Of a stretch of 64,000 bases of DNA, positions 25,089-33,637 are shown piece by piece (position 1 is the first letter of the stretch; each line of letters begins with the position of its first letter). The DNA comes from Streptomyces sp. BV286 (GTDB lineage Bacteria; Actinomycetota; Actinomycetes; Streptomycetales; Streptomycetaceae): positions 310,001 to 374,000 of the forward strand of contig NZ_JAHRIB010000141.1 in the NCBI RefSeq assembly GCF_019090165.1, in the 5' to 3' direction. The notes below the pieces were generated by a model. That model had not been told where the DNA came from. It searched no databases and saw only the letters and a program-made list of their open reading frames with translations. The translations under genes and the position numbers were made by a program.

Positions 25089-25189
25089 ACCGTAGGCCGG
25101 GAGTTGCCGAGGACAGGGCCCGCGACTCATGACGAAACGCTGACGTCCGAGGTCTCCGCAGCCCCGTCCGGCCCTCCCCGGCCTAGCGT
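25089..25189. promoter_or_regulatory. Divergent leaderless promoters
   Basis: Two -10 boxes face away from each other: TACGGT on the minus strand (25094-25089), 6 nt before ATG 25082, and TAGCGT on the plus strand (25184-25189), 6 nt before GTG 25196. Neither gene has a Shine-Dalgarno. No -35 hexamer of consensus type is visible for either. The 113-bp gap holds nothing else. Confidence 0.55.
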
Positions 25190-25195
25190 GCCGGT

Positions 25196-26548
25196 GTGAA
25201 CCGCGATCTTCTCCGCGACCTGTTCGCGGCCCTGGCCGCAGCGCTGCTCGTCACGACGGCGGCTGTGATCGGCACCGTCATGGAGCACCGGTACGGAACC
25301 CTTCGTGTCAGGTGGCCACCCCTGTACGCCTACTGGGAGCCGCACGCCGGCCCGGGCACCCCCGCCGCGATCATCGTCGCCGTCGCCGTCGTCGCGTACG
25401 GGCCGCGCGTCGCCGCCCGGCTGCCCTGGCGGGCCCTGCTGGTCACGGCGTGGGGTACCGCCCTGGCGTGGACGTTCTCGCTCGCGCTGGTCGACGGATG
25501 GCAGCGAGGCGTCGCCCGGCGGCTGACGACCAAGTACGAGTACCTCCAGGTCATCGACCCCGTCAACCGCTTCCATGACATCCCGGCCGCCCTGCGCGAC
25601 TTCACCCACCACATCCTGATGCACGCACCGGACGCCTGGCCCGCGCACGTCGCCGGGCATCCCCCCGCGGCCACCCTCACCTTCGCCGTCCTCGACCGGG
25701 TCGGCCTGGCGGGCGGGGCGTGGGCGGGCGTCTGGTGCGTCACCGTAGGGGCCACAGCGGCGGTGGCGGTCCTCGTCACCGTGCGCGCACTGTGCGGAGA
25801 GGCACTCGCCCGCCGGGCCGCGCCCTTCATGGTCCTGGCCCCGGCGGCCGTGTGGATGGGCACCTCCGCGGACGGGTACTTCGCGGCGGTCGCCGCCTGG
25901 GCCGTCGCGTTCCTCGCCGTTGCGGTCACCGGACACCGGCCGCGGTCGGCAGGCCTCGCCTCCGGGCTCCTCTTCGGCCTCACCGCGTATCTGTCGTACG
26001 GGCTGACCCTGCTCGCGGTGATCGCCGGCGGCGTCCTGCTGCTCGGCTCCCGAAGGCTCCGGCCGCTCCCGTGTCTCATCGCCGGATTCCTCGTCGTGCC
26101 GGCCGCGTTCACGTTCGCGGGCTTCAACTGGTGGGAGGCGTACCGGCTGCTCGTCACCCGGTACCACCAAGGGGCCGGCGGGATCCGGCCGTTCGGGTAC
26201 TGGGTGTGGGCGAACCTCGCGTGCACGGTCCTGGTGATCGGCCCGGCGACCGTCGCGGGCCTGCGGCGGGCCGGCACGGCTCCGGTGCGCAAGGGCTTCC
26301 GCAGGTGCCTGCGCTCGGTCGCCGTCACCCCCGACGCCCGGCTTGCCCTGCTCGTGGCCGCCGCACTGCTCGCACTCCTCACCGCCGACCTCTCCGGGAT
26401 GAGCAAGGCGGAGACGGAACGCATCTGGCTGCCGTTCGCCCTGTGGCTGCTCCCCGCGTGCGCGTTCCTGACCCGGCCCCGTGCCTGGCTCACCGCCCAG
26501 GCGGTCCTCGCCCTCCTCGTCAATCATCTGCTGCTGACGGGATGGTGA
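25196..26548 (+). CDS. Polytopic membrane protein, possible GT-C-type glycosyltransferase
   Basis: 450 residues with about 10-11 membrane helices. The first extracytoplasmic loop (after LVDGWQRGVARRLTTKYEYL) contains FHDIPAALRDFTHHILMHAPD and AHVAGHPPAATLTFAVLDRVG, the kind of His- and Asp-rich loop seen in GT-C lipid-linked sugar transferases. LSGMSKAETERIWLPFALWLLPACAFL near the C-terminus is also like this superfamily. The assignment is tentative. GTG 25196 appears leaderless (TAGCGT 6 nt upstream). Its position beside a GT2 and epimerase supports a glycan role. Confidence 0.8.
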   Translation: MNRDLLRDLFAALAAALLVTTAAVIGTVMEHRYGTLRVRWPPLYAYWEPHAGPGTPAAIIVAVAVVAYGPRVAARLPWRALLVTAWGTALAWTFSLALVDGWQRGVARRLTTKYEYLQVIDPVNRFHDIPAALRDFTHHILMHAPDAWPAHVAGHPPAATLTFAVLDRVGLAGGAWAGVWCVTVGATAAVAVLVTVRALCGEALARRAAPFMVLAPAAVWMGTSADGYFAAVAAWAVAFLAVAVTGHRPRSAGLASGLLFGLTAYLSYGLTLLAVIAGGVLLLGSRRLRPLPCLIAGFLVVPAAFTFAGFNWWEAYRLLVTRYHQGAGGIRPFGYWVWANLACTVLVIGPATVAGLRRAGTAPVRKGFRRCLRSVAVTPDARLALLVAAALLALLTADLSGMSKAETERIWLPFALWLLPACAFLTRPRAWLTAQAVLALLVNHLLLTGW

Positions 26549-26674
26549 CAGCGGGAGCCCGGCCTGCCGCGAGATGGCGCACCACGCGAACCACGCGGAC
26601 CTCAGGTCCTTACGAAACAAGGACGTCGCAGAGGGGTCGGCGCACCCGGGCGCGACGGGTGACAAGCTGCGGTC

Positions 26675-27424
26675 ATGCAGCAACCGCACGAAACCCCGGG
26701 CTCCGGCTCCGCTCCTCGCGGACACGCGGGCGCGCCCCGCGTCCTCGTCGTGGACGACGACCCCACCGTCGCCGAGGTCGTCTCCGGCTATCTCGACCGC
26801 GCCGGGTACGAGGTCGACCGGGCCGAGGACGGGCCGTCGGCGCTCGCGCGGGCCGCCGCGCACCGGCCGGACCTGGTGGTACTGGACCTGATGCTGCCCG
26901 GCATGGACGGACTGGAGGTGTGCCGCCGGATCCGGGCCCGCGGACCCGTGCCGGTCATCATGCTCACCGCCCGCGGTGACGAGGGCGACCGGATCCTCGG
27001 CCTGGAAGTGGGCGCCGACGACTACGTCACGAAGCCCTTCAGCCCTCGTGAGCTGGTGCTGCGGGTCGAGTCGGTCCTGCGTCGGACCCGGCCCGCGCCC
27101 GCCGCCCAGCCCGTGCACGCGGCGGGTATCACCGCCGACCCGGCCGCCCGCCGCGCCACCAAGAACGGCACCGAACTCGGCCTCACCCTCCGCGAGTTCG
27201 ACCTTCTCGTGTTCCTCCTGCGCAACCAGGGCCGCGCCTACAGCCGCGAAGAGCTGATGCGTGAGGTGTGGGGCTGGGACTTCGGCGACCTGTCCACCGT
27301 CACCGTCCACGTACGGCGGCTGCGGGGCAAGGTGGAGGACGACCCGGCCCGCCCCCGGCTGATCCAGACGGTGTGGGGAGTGGGCTACCGCTTCGACGTC
27401 ACACCACACGAGGAGGCGGTCTGA
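26675..27424 (+). CDS. OmpR-family response regulator
   Basis: 249 residues. Receiver domain about residues 22-135: acidic pocket VVDDD (residues 26-29), phosphoacceptor Asp71 in VVLDLMLPGMDG, Thr in VIMLTARGDEGD, Lys in DDYVTKPFSPREL. Winged-helix DNA-binding domain at about 150-245, with LTLREFDLLVFLLRNQGRAYSREELM and TVHVRRLRGKVEDDP. It is followed after 2 nt by the sensor kinase gene, so the pair forms one operon. The preceding 126 bp show only a weak -10 (CAAGCT 6 nt before ATG). Confidence 0.95.
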   Translation: MQQPHETPGSGSAPRGHAGAPRVLVVDDDPTVAEVVSGYLDRAGYEVDRAEDGPSALARAAAHRPDLVVLDLMLPGMDGLEVCRRIRARGPVPVIMLTARGDEGDRILGLEVGADDYVTKPFSPRELVLRVESVLRRTRPAPAAQPVHAAGITADPAARRATKNGTELGLTLREFDLLVFLLRNQGRAYSREELMREVWGWDFGDLSTVTVHVRRLRGKVEDDPARPRLIQTVWGVGYRFDVTPHEEAV

Positions 27425-27426
27425 CC

Positions 27427-28539
27427 GTGCTCGACTTCCTGCTGATCGGCCTCTTCGCCCTTCTCGGCGCCGTCGTGGCCGGGCTGCTCGGCGCGGGTGT
27501 GCTGTGGCTGATCCGGCGCCGCTCACTGACGGCGTCCCTCACGGTGGTCGCGGCGGTGGCCGTGGCGTCCATGCTCGCGGGCACGCTGGCCGTGGCGTGG
27601 GCCATGTTCCTGAACTCGCACGACCTGACCGTCGTCACCATGGTCGTCGCGATGGCGGCGGTCGTCTCCCTGGCCACCGCTCTGCTGCTCGGCCGCTGGG
27701 TCGTCGCCGGCAGCCGGGCGATCACCGCGGCCGCCCGCTCCTTCGGCGAGGGCGGTCATTTCGCGGCGCCCGCGGGCTCGGCGACCGCTGAGCTGTCCGA
27801 GCTGAGCCGGGAGCTGGCCATGACCAGCGCGAAGCTGGCCGAGTCCCGGGACCGCGAGCGCGCCCTGGAGACATCGAGACGCGAACTCGTCGCGTGGATC
27901 TCGCACGACCTGCGCACTCCGCTCGCCGGGCTCCGTGCCATGTCCGAGGCACTGGAGGACGGCGTCGCCGCCGACCCCCAGCGCTACCTCCGCCAGATGC
28001 GGACGGAGGTCGAACGCCTCAACGACATGGTGGGCGACCTCTTCGAGCTCTCCCGCATCCACGCCGGGGCGCTCGCTCTCTCCCCGGCCCGTATCTCCGT
28101 GTACGACCTCGTCGGCGACGCCCTCGCGGGAGCGGACGCCCTCGCCCGCGAGTACGGGGTATGGCTGGTCGGCGACCGCATCGAACCGGTACCGGTCGAG
28201 GTGGACGGCAAGGAGATGAGCCGGGTACTGGGAAATCTGCTGGTCAACGCGATCCGCCGGACCCCCTCCGACGGTACGGTCGCGGTCGCCGCCGAGCGTT
28301 CCCCGGAGGGTGTCGTCCTGTCCGTCACGGACGGCTGCGGCGGTATCCCCGAGGAGGACCTGCCGCGGGTCTTCGACACCGGCTGGCGTGGCACGCACGC
28401 CCGCACCCCACCGGCCGGTGCCGGCCTCGGCCTCGCCATCGTCCGGGGCATCGTCGAGGCACACCGGGGTCAGGCGGCGGTGCGCAACGTCCCGGGCGGC
28501 TGCCGATTCGAAGTGACACTGCCGGTGGCCGGGGCCTGA
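27427..28539 (+). CDS. Sensor histidine kinase
   Basis: 370-residue partner of the adjacent response regulator. Start GTG 27427 has AGGAGG 9 nt upstream. Three hydrophobic segments fill residues 4-90 with almost no extracytoplasmic domain, so the signal is likely sensed in or at the membrane. A HAMP-like linker precedes the phosphoacceptor His160 in ELVAWISHDLRTPLAGLRAM. The ATPase domain shows the N box (VLGNLLVNAIRRT), G1 (VTDGCGGIPEEDLPRVFD) and G2 (GAGLGLAIVRGIVEAHRG). Signal and targets are unknown; the nearby membrane redox and glycosyltransferase genes are candidates. Confidence 0.94.
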   Translation: MLDFLLIGLFALLGAVVAGLLGAGVLWLIRRRSLTASLTVVAAVAVASMLAGTLAVAWAMFLNSHDLTVVTMVVAMAAVVSLATALLLGRWVVAGSRAITAAARSFGEGGHFAAPAGSATAELSELSRELAMTSAKLAESRDRERALETSRRELVAWISHDLRTPLAGLRAMSEALEDGVAADPQRYLRQMRTEVERLNDMVGDLFELSRIHAGALALSPARISVYDLVGDALAGADALAREYGVWLVGDRIEPVPVEVDGKEMSRVLGNLLVNAIRRTPSDGTVAVAAERSPEGVVLSVTDGCGGIPEEDLPRVFDTGWRGTHARTPPAGAGLGLAIVRGIVEAHRGQAAVRNVPGGCRFEVTLPVAGA

Positions 28540-28671
28540 TGACCTGGAACAGGTCCAGGGAAGGGGACCGGGCCCTCGGGTCCGACGGCCTCGACCGGAC
28601 GCCGCCGTCGGGCGAGGCCGGCCGGGATCACGGCGGGCCGTCAGGTCCACGGACGCGCCATGAGACCGGGA

Positions 28672-28734
28672 CACGTGTGGGCGGCGGATGGAGTGCATCC
28701 GTCGCCCACACGTGTCCCGATCTCAGCCGTGTGC
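28672..28734. terminator. Very long bidirectional terminator hairpin
   Basis: A nearly perfect inverted repeat: GAGA-C-CGGGACACGTGTGGGC on the left pairs with GCCCACACGTGTCCCG-A-TCTC on the right, and the inner GCGGAT/ATCCGT continues the stem to a small loop GGAGTGC. One mismatch (28676/28730) breaks the outer part. It separates the convergent histidine kinase and DUF1996 genes. The remainder of 28540-28782 holds only shorter GC-rich repeats. Confidence 0.88.
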
Positions 28735-28782
28735 CTCGCCGACCGTGGTCGCGGGCGGGGACCGCGGCTCAGGGCAGGGGAC

Positions 28783-30294
28783 TCACTGGCACTTGCGGCC
28801 GGTGTTGATGCACTGGACCATCTTGTTCATCAGCTGCTCGTCGAAGACGTTGACGAAGTCGCCGTGGTCCGTGACCGGCTTGTGCATCTGTTCCGGGAAG
28901 CCGTCCACCGCGTAGAACGGGCTGGTCCGGCCGCCGTCGTCGAGACTGGGAGCGTCCACGTCGTACACGAGCCGCTGCACGAGCTGCGGAACGGCCTTGA
29001 AGCCACTCGGGCAGGCACCCGACTTCGGATCGGCGAACGCGACGTGGGTGCGGTGGTTGGCACTGTCGGCGTTCTGGCCGTCCCAGCAGCTCTGGAACTT
29101 CGACGTCCGCACCAGGCTGCTGCCCTCGGGACACACCGGGTACTTGTCCGTGAGCTGGCGGTCCTCGAAGCCGGTGCAGCTCCAGGCCGCGTTGGCGTTC
29201 GCGGTGCCGTTGGTGAACGCCTTGGCGTCACCGGTGATGATCCGCAGGAACCTGGGCATGGCCACGACCCGGCTGCGGGCGTTGCCCACGTAGTCCAGAG
29301 TCACTTCCGATGCCGTGAGGATCCTGCCCGTGTTGCCCTCGGCGCCGCCGCCCTGCTGCGCGGCGTCGAACTCCTCGGTGCCGTCCTGCAGGCGAAGGAC
29401 CGGCCAGTAGTAGGAGGACCTGTCACCCTGGTTCTGGCATGTCGTCGCGCCGCCCGCGAAGTCGTCGTTGTCGGCGAACGCGTCGTTCGCCTGGTTGCCG
29501 ACGTAGTCGTGCGTGTGGTGCGCGCCGTTGTCCACACCGGGGGCGACGATGACGTTGTCGGAGTTGTACAGCTTGTTCTCGTTGACTCCGCACCGGGTGG
29601 TGAAGGTCCCGCGGGATGCCTGCTTCGACCGGCGGGGTGGCGCCACGTTGGGCTGGACCGAGGTGATGTCGACGAAGTCGGCGGCGACGGGCCCGTTGCC
29701 CGCGACCTGACCTCCGTCGGCGGGCTGACCCTGCCCGCCACCCTGCTCCTGCCCCTCTCCCTCTCCCTGGCCCTGCTCCTGGCCGTTTCCGGTGCCGTCC
29801 TGGGAGCCGGGGGCGCGCAGCGTACAGGCGGCCAGTGACCCGAGGCCCTGGGGCTTGTCCCCCTGCCTGCCGATGGCGACCGCTATCCGGTCGATCGTCG
29901 CGACCCGCTTGTCCTTGAGGGGATTCATGATCGCGTTGTTCGCGAAGCCGCTGTCCTGCTGTATGGCCCGAGCCGAGCTCTGCAGCCTCCGGTAGGCCTC
30001 GGAGATTTGGGTGTCCAGTGCGGCGAGTTCCCTGTCGACCTCCGCACGGGCCTGGTCCGGCACTTGCCGCAGTCCGCTGCCGACGTCGGGGCAGTCGATG
30101 GTCGAGGCCGCCGACGCGGCGGCCCGGCCGACCCCGCCCTGTGACTGCTTGACGGTGTTGCCGCCCGATGTCTCATGGGCGGAGGCGTAGACGTTGACGA
30201 CCACCAGCCCGCCCGCTCCGAGGGTGAGAGCCGCAGCGGCGGCCATGACCTTGCCGCTCGTGGTCTTCGACCGTTTACGTGTGTTGGGCCGCAT
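28783..30294 (-). CDS. Secreted DUF1996 domain protein
   Basis: 503-residue secreted protein. Lys/Arg-rich start and hydrophobic VMAAAAALTLGAGGLVVVNVYASA form a signal peptide. A helical region (residues about 65-155, ending LGSLAACTLRAPG) is followed by a low-complexity GNGQEQGQGEGEGQEQGG linker and then the DUF1996 domain: DFVDITSVQPNV, GVDNGAHHTHDYVGNQANDAF, SYYWPVLR, CWDGQNADSANHRTHVAF and CPSGFKAVPQL. DUF1996 has conserved His residues and is seen in fungal and actinomycete secreted proteins of unknown activity. ATG 30294 has GGAGGAG upstream. Confidence 0.92.
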   Translation of the reverse strand: MRPNTRKRSKTTSGKVMAAAAALTLGAGGLVVVNVYASAHETSGGNTVKQSQGGVGRAAASAASTIDCPDVGSGLRQVPDQARAEVDRELAALDTQISEAYRRLQSSARAIQQDSGFANNAIMNPLKDKRVATIDRIAVAIGRQGDKPQGLGSLAACTLRAPGSQDGTGNGQEQGQGEGEGQEQGGGQGQPADGGQVAGNGPVAADFVDITSVQPNVAPPRRSKQASRGTFTTRCGVNENKLYNSDNVIVAPGVDNGAHHTHDYVGNQANDAFADNDDFAGGATTCQNQGDRSSYYWPVLRLQDGTEEFDAAQQGGGAEGNTGRILTASEVTLDYVGNARSRVVAMPRFLRIITGDAKAFTNGTANANAAWSCTGFEDRQLTDKYPVCPEGSSLVRTSKFQSCWDGQNADSANHRTHVAFADPKSGACPSGFKAVPQLVQRLVYDVDAPSLDDGGRTSPFYAVDGFPEQMHKPVTDHGDFVNVFDEQLMNKMVQCINTGRKCQ

Positions 30295-30474
30295 GGTTCT
30301 CCTCCGAACTCCTCCGGGTGATACGCCACTTCACGGCGCGGATCAGGTCCAGGAAGAAGTCGACGCTTGTGTCGAGGTCCTGTTCAGGAACCAGAGTTGT
30401 CCATGAGGCTGCCGGGACGGAGGGATCTGATCATCGCGTCAGGGTCTCGTAAGAAGTCGGAGGGTGACCGCGTC

Positions 30475-30504
30475 GTGCGGGTGCGGGTGCGGGTGCGGGT
30501 CCGG
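30475..30504. repeat. Tandem hexamer repeat GTGCGG
   Basis: Four perfect copies of GTGCGG stand head to tail at 30475-30498, followed by GTCCGG. They sit in the 355-bp noncoding space 30295-30649 between the DUF1996 start and the cutinase stop. A length-variable microrepeat is possible. I see no gene in this space; the remaining notable element is the hairpin at 30593-30624. Confidence 0.8.
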
Positions 30505-30592
30505 GCTCCGGCCGGGGCGGGGCGGGCGGACATACGACGCGGGGCGACCGGGGCCATCGGCGCAGGTGCCGCGGCCGCGACGGCGCGACGGA

Positions 30593-30624
30593 AAGTGCCC
30601 GGCAGCCGTCGCCGCCGGGCACTT
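30593..30624 (-). terminator. Terminator hairpin of the cutinase gene
   Basis: AAGTGCCCGGC (30593-30603) pairs perfectly with GCCGGGCACTT (30614-30624), an 11-bp stem with 10-nt loop, 26 bp past the cutinase stop. On the minus strand the stem is followed by TCCGTCG, without a U-tract. Confidence 0.8.
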
Positions 30625-30649
30625 CGATGCCGCTTCAGGAGTGGGTGCG

Positions 30650-31324
30650 TCAGACCTTGCCGGCTGCGAAAGCGGCCGCCTCCTCCGCGTCGTCGCGGTA
30701 ACTCAGGTGGGCCAGAGTGTCGTTGCCGCCGCTTTCGCAGACCGGGTCGCCCTGGGCGCAGACGTCATGGGTGCGGTCCGCGTACGTTCCGGTGACGCTC
30801 TTTCCCAGTGAGCGGATCGGATTGCCGAAGAGGAGCACCGCGGAGACCTTCGGCTCGACGTCGTCGGGGAGGGTGGCGGTGATCGTGCCGCCGACCGGCG
30901 AGCCGGCGCTGCTGATGCCGATGGAGTTGTCCACCACGTTGGCGCCCTGAGAGTAGCCGACCAGGATGAATTTCTGCGCCGGGCAGGAACTCGCCTGGGC
31001 CTTCACGTGATTGACCAGATCGGTGTTGCCCTGGGCGCTCGAGCCGAGGCTCAGATCGGCCGGATAGTCGACCTTGTGGCTCGTGAGGTTCTTGCCGGTG
31101 AGGCGCTTCTGCAGCGCGGCGAACACCGGGTCGCCCACGATCGTTCCGAGGGTGCCGGGCTCGAACGTGCCGCGGGCCGAGACGACTTCGATGTCGGAGC
31201 AGGCGGCCGACGCGCCCGGGGCGGTCAGGGCGATCACACCACCTCCGCCGGCCAGGAGGGCGGCGGCCGCGGAGAGGCGTACCACCGGTCGTCGCCGCTG
31301 ACGGTGGGCTGAGGACTGGCGCAT
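30650..31324 (-). CDS. Secreted cutinase family esterase
   Basis: 224-residue alpha/beta hydrolase. Signal peptide ends at GASA|ACS near residue 40. The nucleophile is Ser125 in LVGYSQGANVVDN; the acid and base are expected in GDPVCESGG and TLAHLSY, matching the cutinase triad. Four cysteines (ACSD, SSCPA, DVCAQ, DPVCE) are placed to form the two family disulfides. Family members hydrolyse cutin, polyesters or lipids; the specific substrate is not evident. It is monocistronic with its own terminator; the upstream 326 bp (31325-31650) hold its promoter region and the PucR terminator. Confidence 0.92.
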   Translation of the reverse strand: MRQSSAHRQRRRPVVRLSAAAALLAGGGGVIALTAPGASAACSDIEVVSARGTFEPGTLGTIVGDPVFAALQKRLTGKNLTSHKVDYPADLSLGSSAQGNTDLVNHVKAQASSCPAQKFILVGYSQGANVVDNSIGISSAGSPVGGTITATLPDDVEPKVSAVLLFGNPIRSLGKSVTGTYADRTHDVCAQGDPVCESGGNDTLAHLSYRDDAEEAAAFAAGKV

Positions 31325-31503
31325 GGGGTTCCTCTGTACGTCGTGCGCGGCCGACCGTACGAGGCGGAGGATGCCGCGCTGTCATTGGGGTTCCCCAGAA
31401 CGTAAGTGGCCGTGGGTGTAAGGCGTTAGAGAGGCGATGACAGTACGCGGGTGCAATCTCTTGCCGAAAATGAGTACAGCTCCGCCGCCGGTACGGACCA
31501 GAC

Positions 31504-31547
31504 GTGCGTGGGGGCGGGCCACCGTTGACCGGCCCGTCCCCACGCAC
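31504..31547 (-). terminator. Terminator hairpin downstream of the PucR gene
   Basis: Positions 31504-31520 pair with 31531-31547 (GTGCGTGGGG against CCCCACGCAC, then a G-T wobble and CGGGCC/GGCCCG), giving a 17-bp stem and 10-nt loop. It stands about 100 bp beyond the PucR stop in the direction of transcription and separates it from the cutinase gene. Confidence 0.75.
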
Positions 31548-31650
31548 ATCGACCCACTGCTTCTGCGAACTGCTGCTCCTCGCGGCGGTCCCGTCGGCCG
31601 TGGCGCCTAGGCCGGGCCCAAGCGGTCGGACGGGCCGCCGACCCCGGACG

Positions 31651-32904
31651 TCAGGGACCGGCGGACCGCAGCCGCGGAGGCGGCGGGGCGGCCGACGCGT
31701 CCACGCCCCCGGGCCGGCCGGGCTCGGCCCCCGCCCGCAGAGCGAGTTCCAGTTCGAATCGGCTCTGCGGATCGCGCAGACGGTCGCCGAACAGTTTCTC
31801 CAGCTGACGCAGGCGGTAGCGCACCGTCTGCGGATGGATGTGCAGGCGCGTCGCGACGGCGACGCTGTTGCCGCTCTGCAGCCACGCGAGCAGCGTCTCG
31901 GCCAGCCGCTCGCGCTGCGGCGTCTGAACCTCGTCTAGCGGTACGAGAATGCGGCGCGAGACCCTGCGCAGCAGTGGCTCGTCGGCGTGCAGCAGCAGCG
32001 TCGGCAGGTGATCCGCGCACCGTACGACCCCCGTCTCCAGGGGCAGCACCCCGCTGCGTACGAGATCCAGGGCGCGCGTCGCCCAGCGCAGCGAGTCCCG
32101 GGCCTCGGTGAGCGGGACCGTCGGTCCGATCGCGGTCGGCTTGTCTCGGAGCGCGAGGAGCGACGGACGCCCCGACCAGGCACCCGATCTGTCCGGGTCG
32201 GGGAGCAGGAGGCGGGCCGGGCGGCTGTCGGTGTCGGCCAGCACCCCGGCCGGCAGCAGCAGCCGTTCCTCTTCGTCGGCCTGCGCCGAGTTGTCGAAGA
32301 CCAGCACGGCGACCCGGCGGGGCACCGACCACCGCGCGGCGTGAGCGAGTTCGCGTGTGGCCTCGGGCGAGGCCGGGGACTCGGCGAACAGCAGGTCGAG
32401 AAGCCGTTTTCGGCGGCGTGCCAGCTCGCCGTCGTTGCGCAGCCGCTCCTCCGTGTAGCCGGCCGTGGCGGCCTCGGCGATCTCGTGCATGTGCAGGATC
32501 GCCGCCTCGCCCAGCGCCGCCACCACGTGCGAGTCGAGCTGCAGTTGCTCGGCGAGCAGCCCCATCCGCCGCCACGCCACCCGGCCGCCGAGCCGCAGGG
32601 CGGTCTGCAGGGTGTCCAGACTCCGCCCTTCGACCGCCTCGCCCCGGCCGATCTCCTCGTACGCGTGGGCGACGCGGCCCCAGTCGCGGCCGGGCTCGGC
32701 GATCCGGTCGATGAACAGGGCGAGGGCGTCCACGACGCCGGCTCTCAGCGTCCGCACGTAGATCTCGTCCGACGGGCGTGAGTACTCCGGAACGCCCTCC
32801 CGGACCTCGCGCTCCACCTCTTCGGAGACCTCCTCCAAAGACATGCGCATATGTCCGGTGATTTCTGCCGCGAGGGCGCGTGGTACGGCGGCGAAGGGAT
32901 CCAT
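31651..32904 (-). CDS. PucR/CdaR-type helix-turn-helix regulator
   Basis: 417 residues. Start ATG 32904 has AAGGA 9 nt upstream; the preceding ATG at 32913 is too close to it. The N-terminal helical region (ALAAEITGHMRMSLEEVSEEV) and a central GGDEF-like sensory part lead to the C-terminal PucR HTH, ETLLAWLQSGNSVAVATRLHIHPQTVRYRLRQLEKLFG, which is diagnostic. The tail (AEPGRPGGVDASAAPPPP) is low complexity. Such regulators often activate purine or amino-acid catabolism or morphogenesis genes. No obvious target is adjacent; the divergent 283-bp gap leads to a small hypothetical gene. Confidence 0.9.
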   Translation of the reverse strand: MDPFAAVPRALAAEITGHMRMSLEEVSEEVEREVREGVPEYSRPSDEIYVRTLRAGVVDALALFIDRIAEPGRDWGRVAHAYEEIGRGEAVEGRSLDTLQTALRLGGRVAWRRMGLLAEQLQLDSHVVAALGEAAILHMHEIAEAATAGYTEERLRNDGELARRRKRLLDLLFAESPASPEATRELAHAARWSVPRRVAVLVFDNSAQADEEERLLLPAGVLADTDSRPARLLLPDPDRSGAWSGRPSLLALRDKPTAIGPTVPLTEARDSLRWATRALDLVRSGVLPLETGVVRCADHLPTLLLHADEPLLRRVSRRILVPLDEVQTPQRERLAETLLAWLQSGNSVAVATRLHIHPQTVRYRLRQLEKLFGDRLRDPQSRFELELALRAGAEPGRPGGVDASAAPPPPRLRSAGP

Positions 32905-33187
32905 CCTGGACATTCCTTCCGCGGTGTACGGCTCGGCCGTTGACACCGTTCGGTACGGATATGGACCGGACTTGTCTCGCGAGGAGGGCATCCGTTCTGA
33001 GATCGGCTGCTTTCGCTCGGTCACGACGAGTGCATGAGGCGCTTCCCGCGAGGGCCGAGCGTGAGCGTGCGAGGTGGCAGGAGAGTGCGTGGTCCGCGAG
33101 CCGCCCTCGTGCTGCGAGCCTTGTCCCCCTGCACAGCGGTCACATCCACCGCGTACCGTGGCTGCATCACAACGGGAGGTCACACAC

Positions 33188-33517
33188 ATGTCCGCGCTAC
33201 CGCACGAGCCGAGCCCCGAAACATCTTCGGACCCGTACGGGTTCGAAAACGTCGAGGGCCCGCAGACGCTCGCCGAGCTGCGCGCCGCTCTCGAGACGAT
33301 CAGTCCGGAGGTGGTGACCGCCTTCAACGCCCGGCTGGACGCCGCGACGTTCGGTGCGGACCACATGGAGGTCATCGCCAAGGCGCGCCGGGCCGTGGCG
33401 TTCCAGGAGCGGGCCCGGGCGGCGGCCGCCGAGGCGGCAGCCCAGGAGGCGGCGGCCGGGGCGCAGGAGGTCGACGACCCCTGGGCCGCACTCGACGTGC
33501 GGGACAGCAGCTCGTGA
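33188..33517 (+). CDS. Small hypothetical protein, Ala/Glu-rich helical C-terminus
   Basis: 109 residues from ATG 33188, which has GGGAGG 8 nt upstream. The middle part (TLAELRAALETISPEVVTAFNARLDAA) and the following FGADHMEVIAKARRAVAFQERARAAAAEAAAQEAAA suggest a long helix. I recognise no family with certainty; the size and helical make-up recall small cytoplasmic actinomycete proteins, some of them antitoxin-like, but no toxin gene is adjacent. It is convergent with meaB. Confidence 0.7.
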   Translation: MSALPHEPSPETSSDPYGFENVEGPQTLAELRAALETISPEVVTAFNARLDAATFGADHMEVIAKARRAVAFQERARAAAAEAAAQEAAAGAQEVDDPWAALDVRDSSS

Positions 33518-33562
33518 CCCACTGATCGGCACCGTCGTGTTCCGCCTCTCCGAGAGGTTCGC

Positions 33563-33590
33563 CCGCCTTCCGGAAATGGCCGAAAGGCGG
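33563..33590. terminator. Terminator hairpin between convergent genes
   Basis: CCGCCTT (33563-33569) pairs with AAGGCGG (33584-33590); after one mismatch three further pairs close a 6-nt loop. A smaller hairpin CCTCT-CCG-AGAGG precedes it (33545-33557). Both lie in the 120 bp between the small hypothetical gene and the convergent meaB gene. Confidence 0.6.
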
Positions 33591-33637
33591 TCAGTACGTG
33601 CTCGGCCGCCGTCGTCGGCCCCGGCTTGTCGACCGGG

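Noticed and set aside
25127..27526. 799-codon minus-strand frame opposite the membrane protein and response regulator
   Set aside because: No domain; the plus-strand genes have clear helices and receiver motifs.
30475..30504. GTGCGG repeats as a possible CRISPR or iteron array
   Set aside because: Six-base units with no spacers and no rep or cas gene nearby; simple microrepeat.
33188..33517. Antitoxin of a toxin-antitoxin pair
   Set aside because: The protein is small and helical but there is no adjacent small toxin gene; left as hypothetical.
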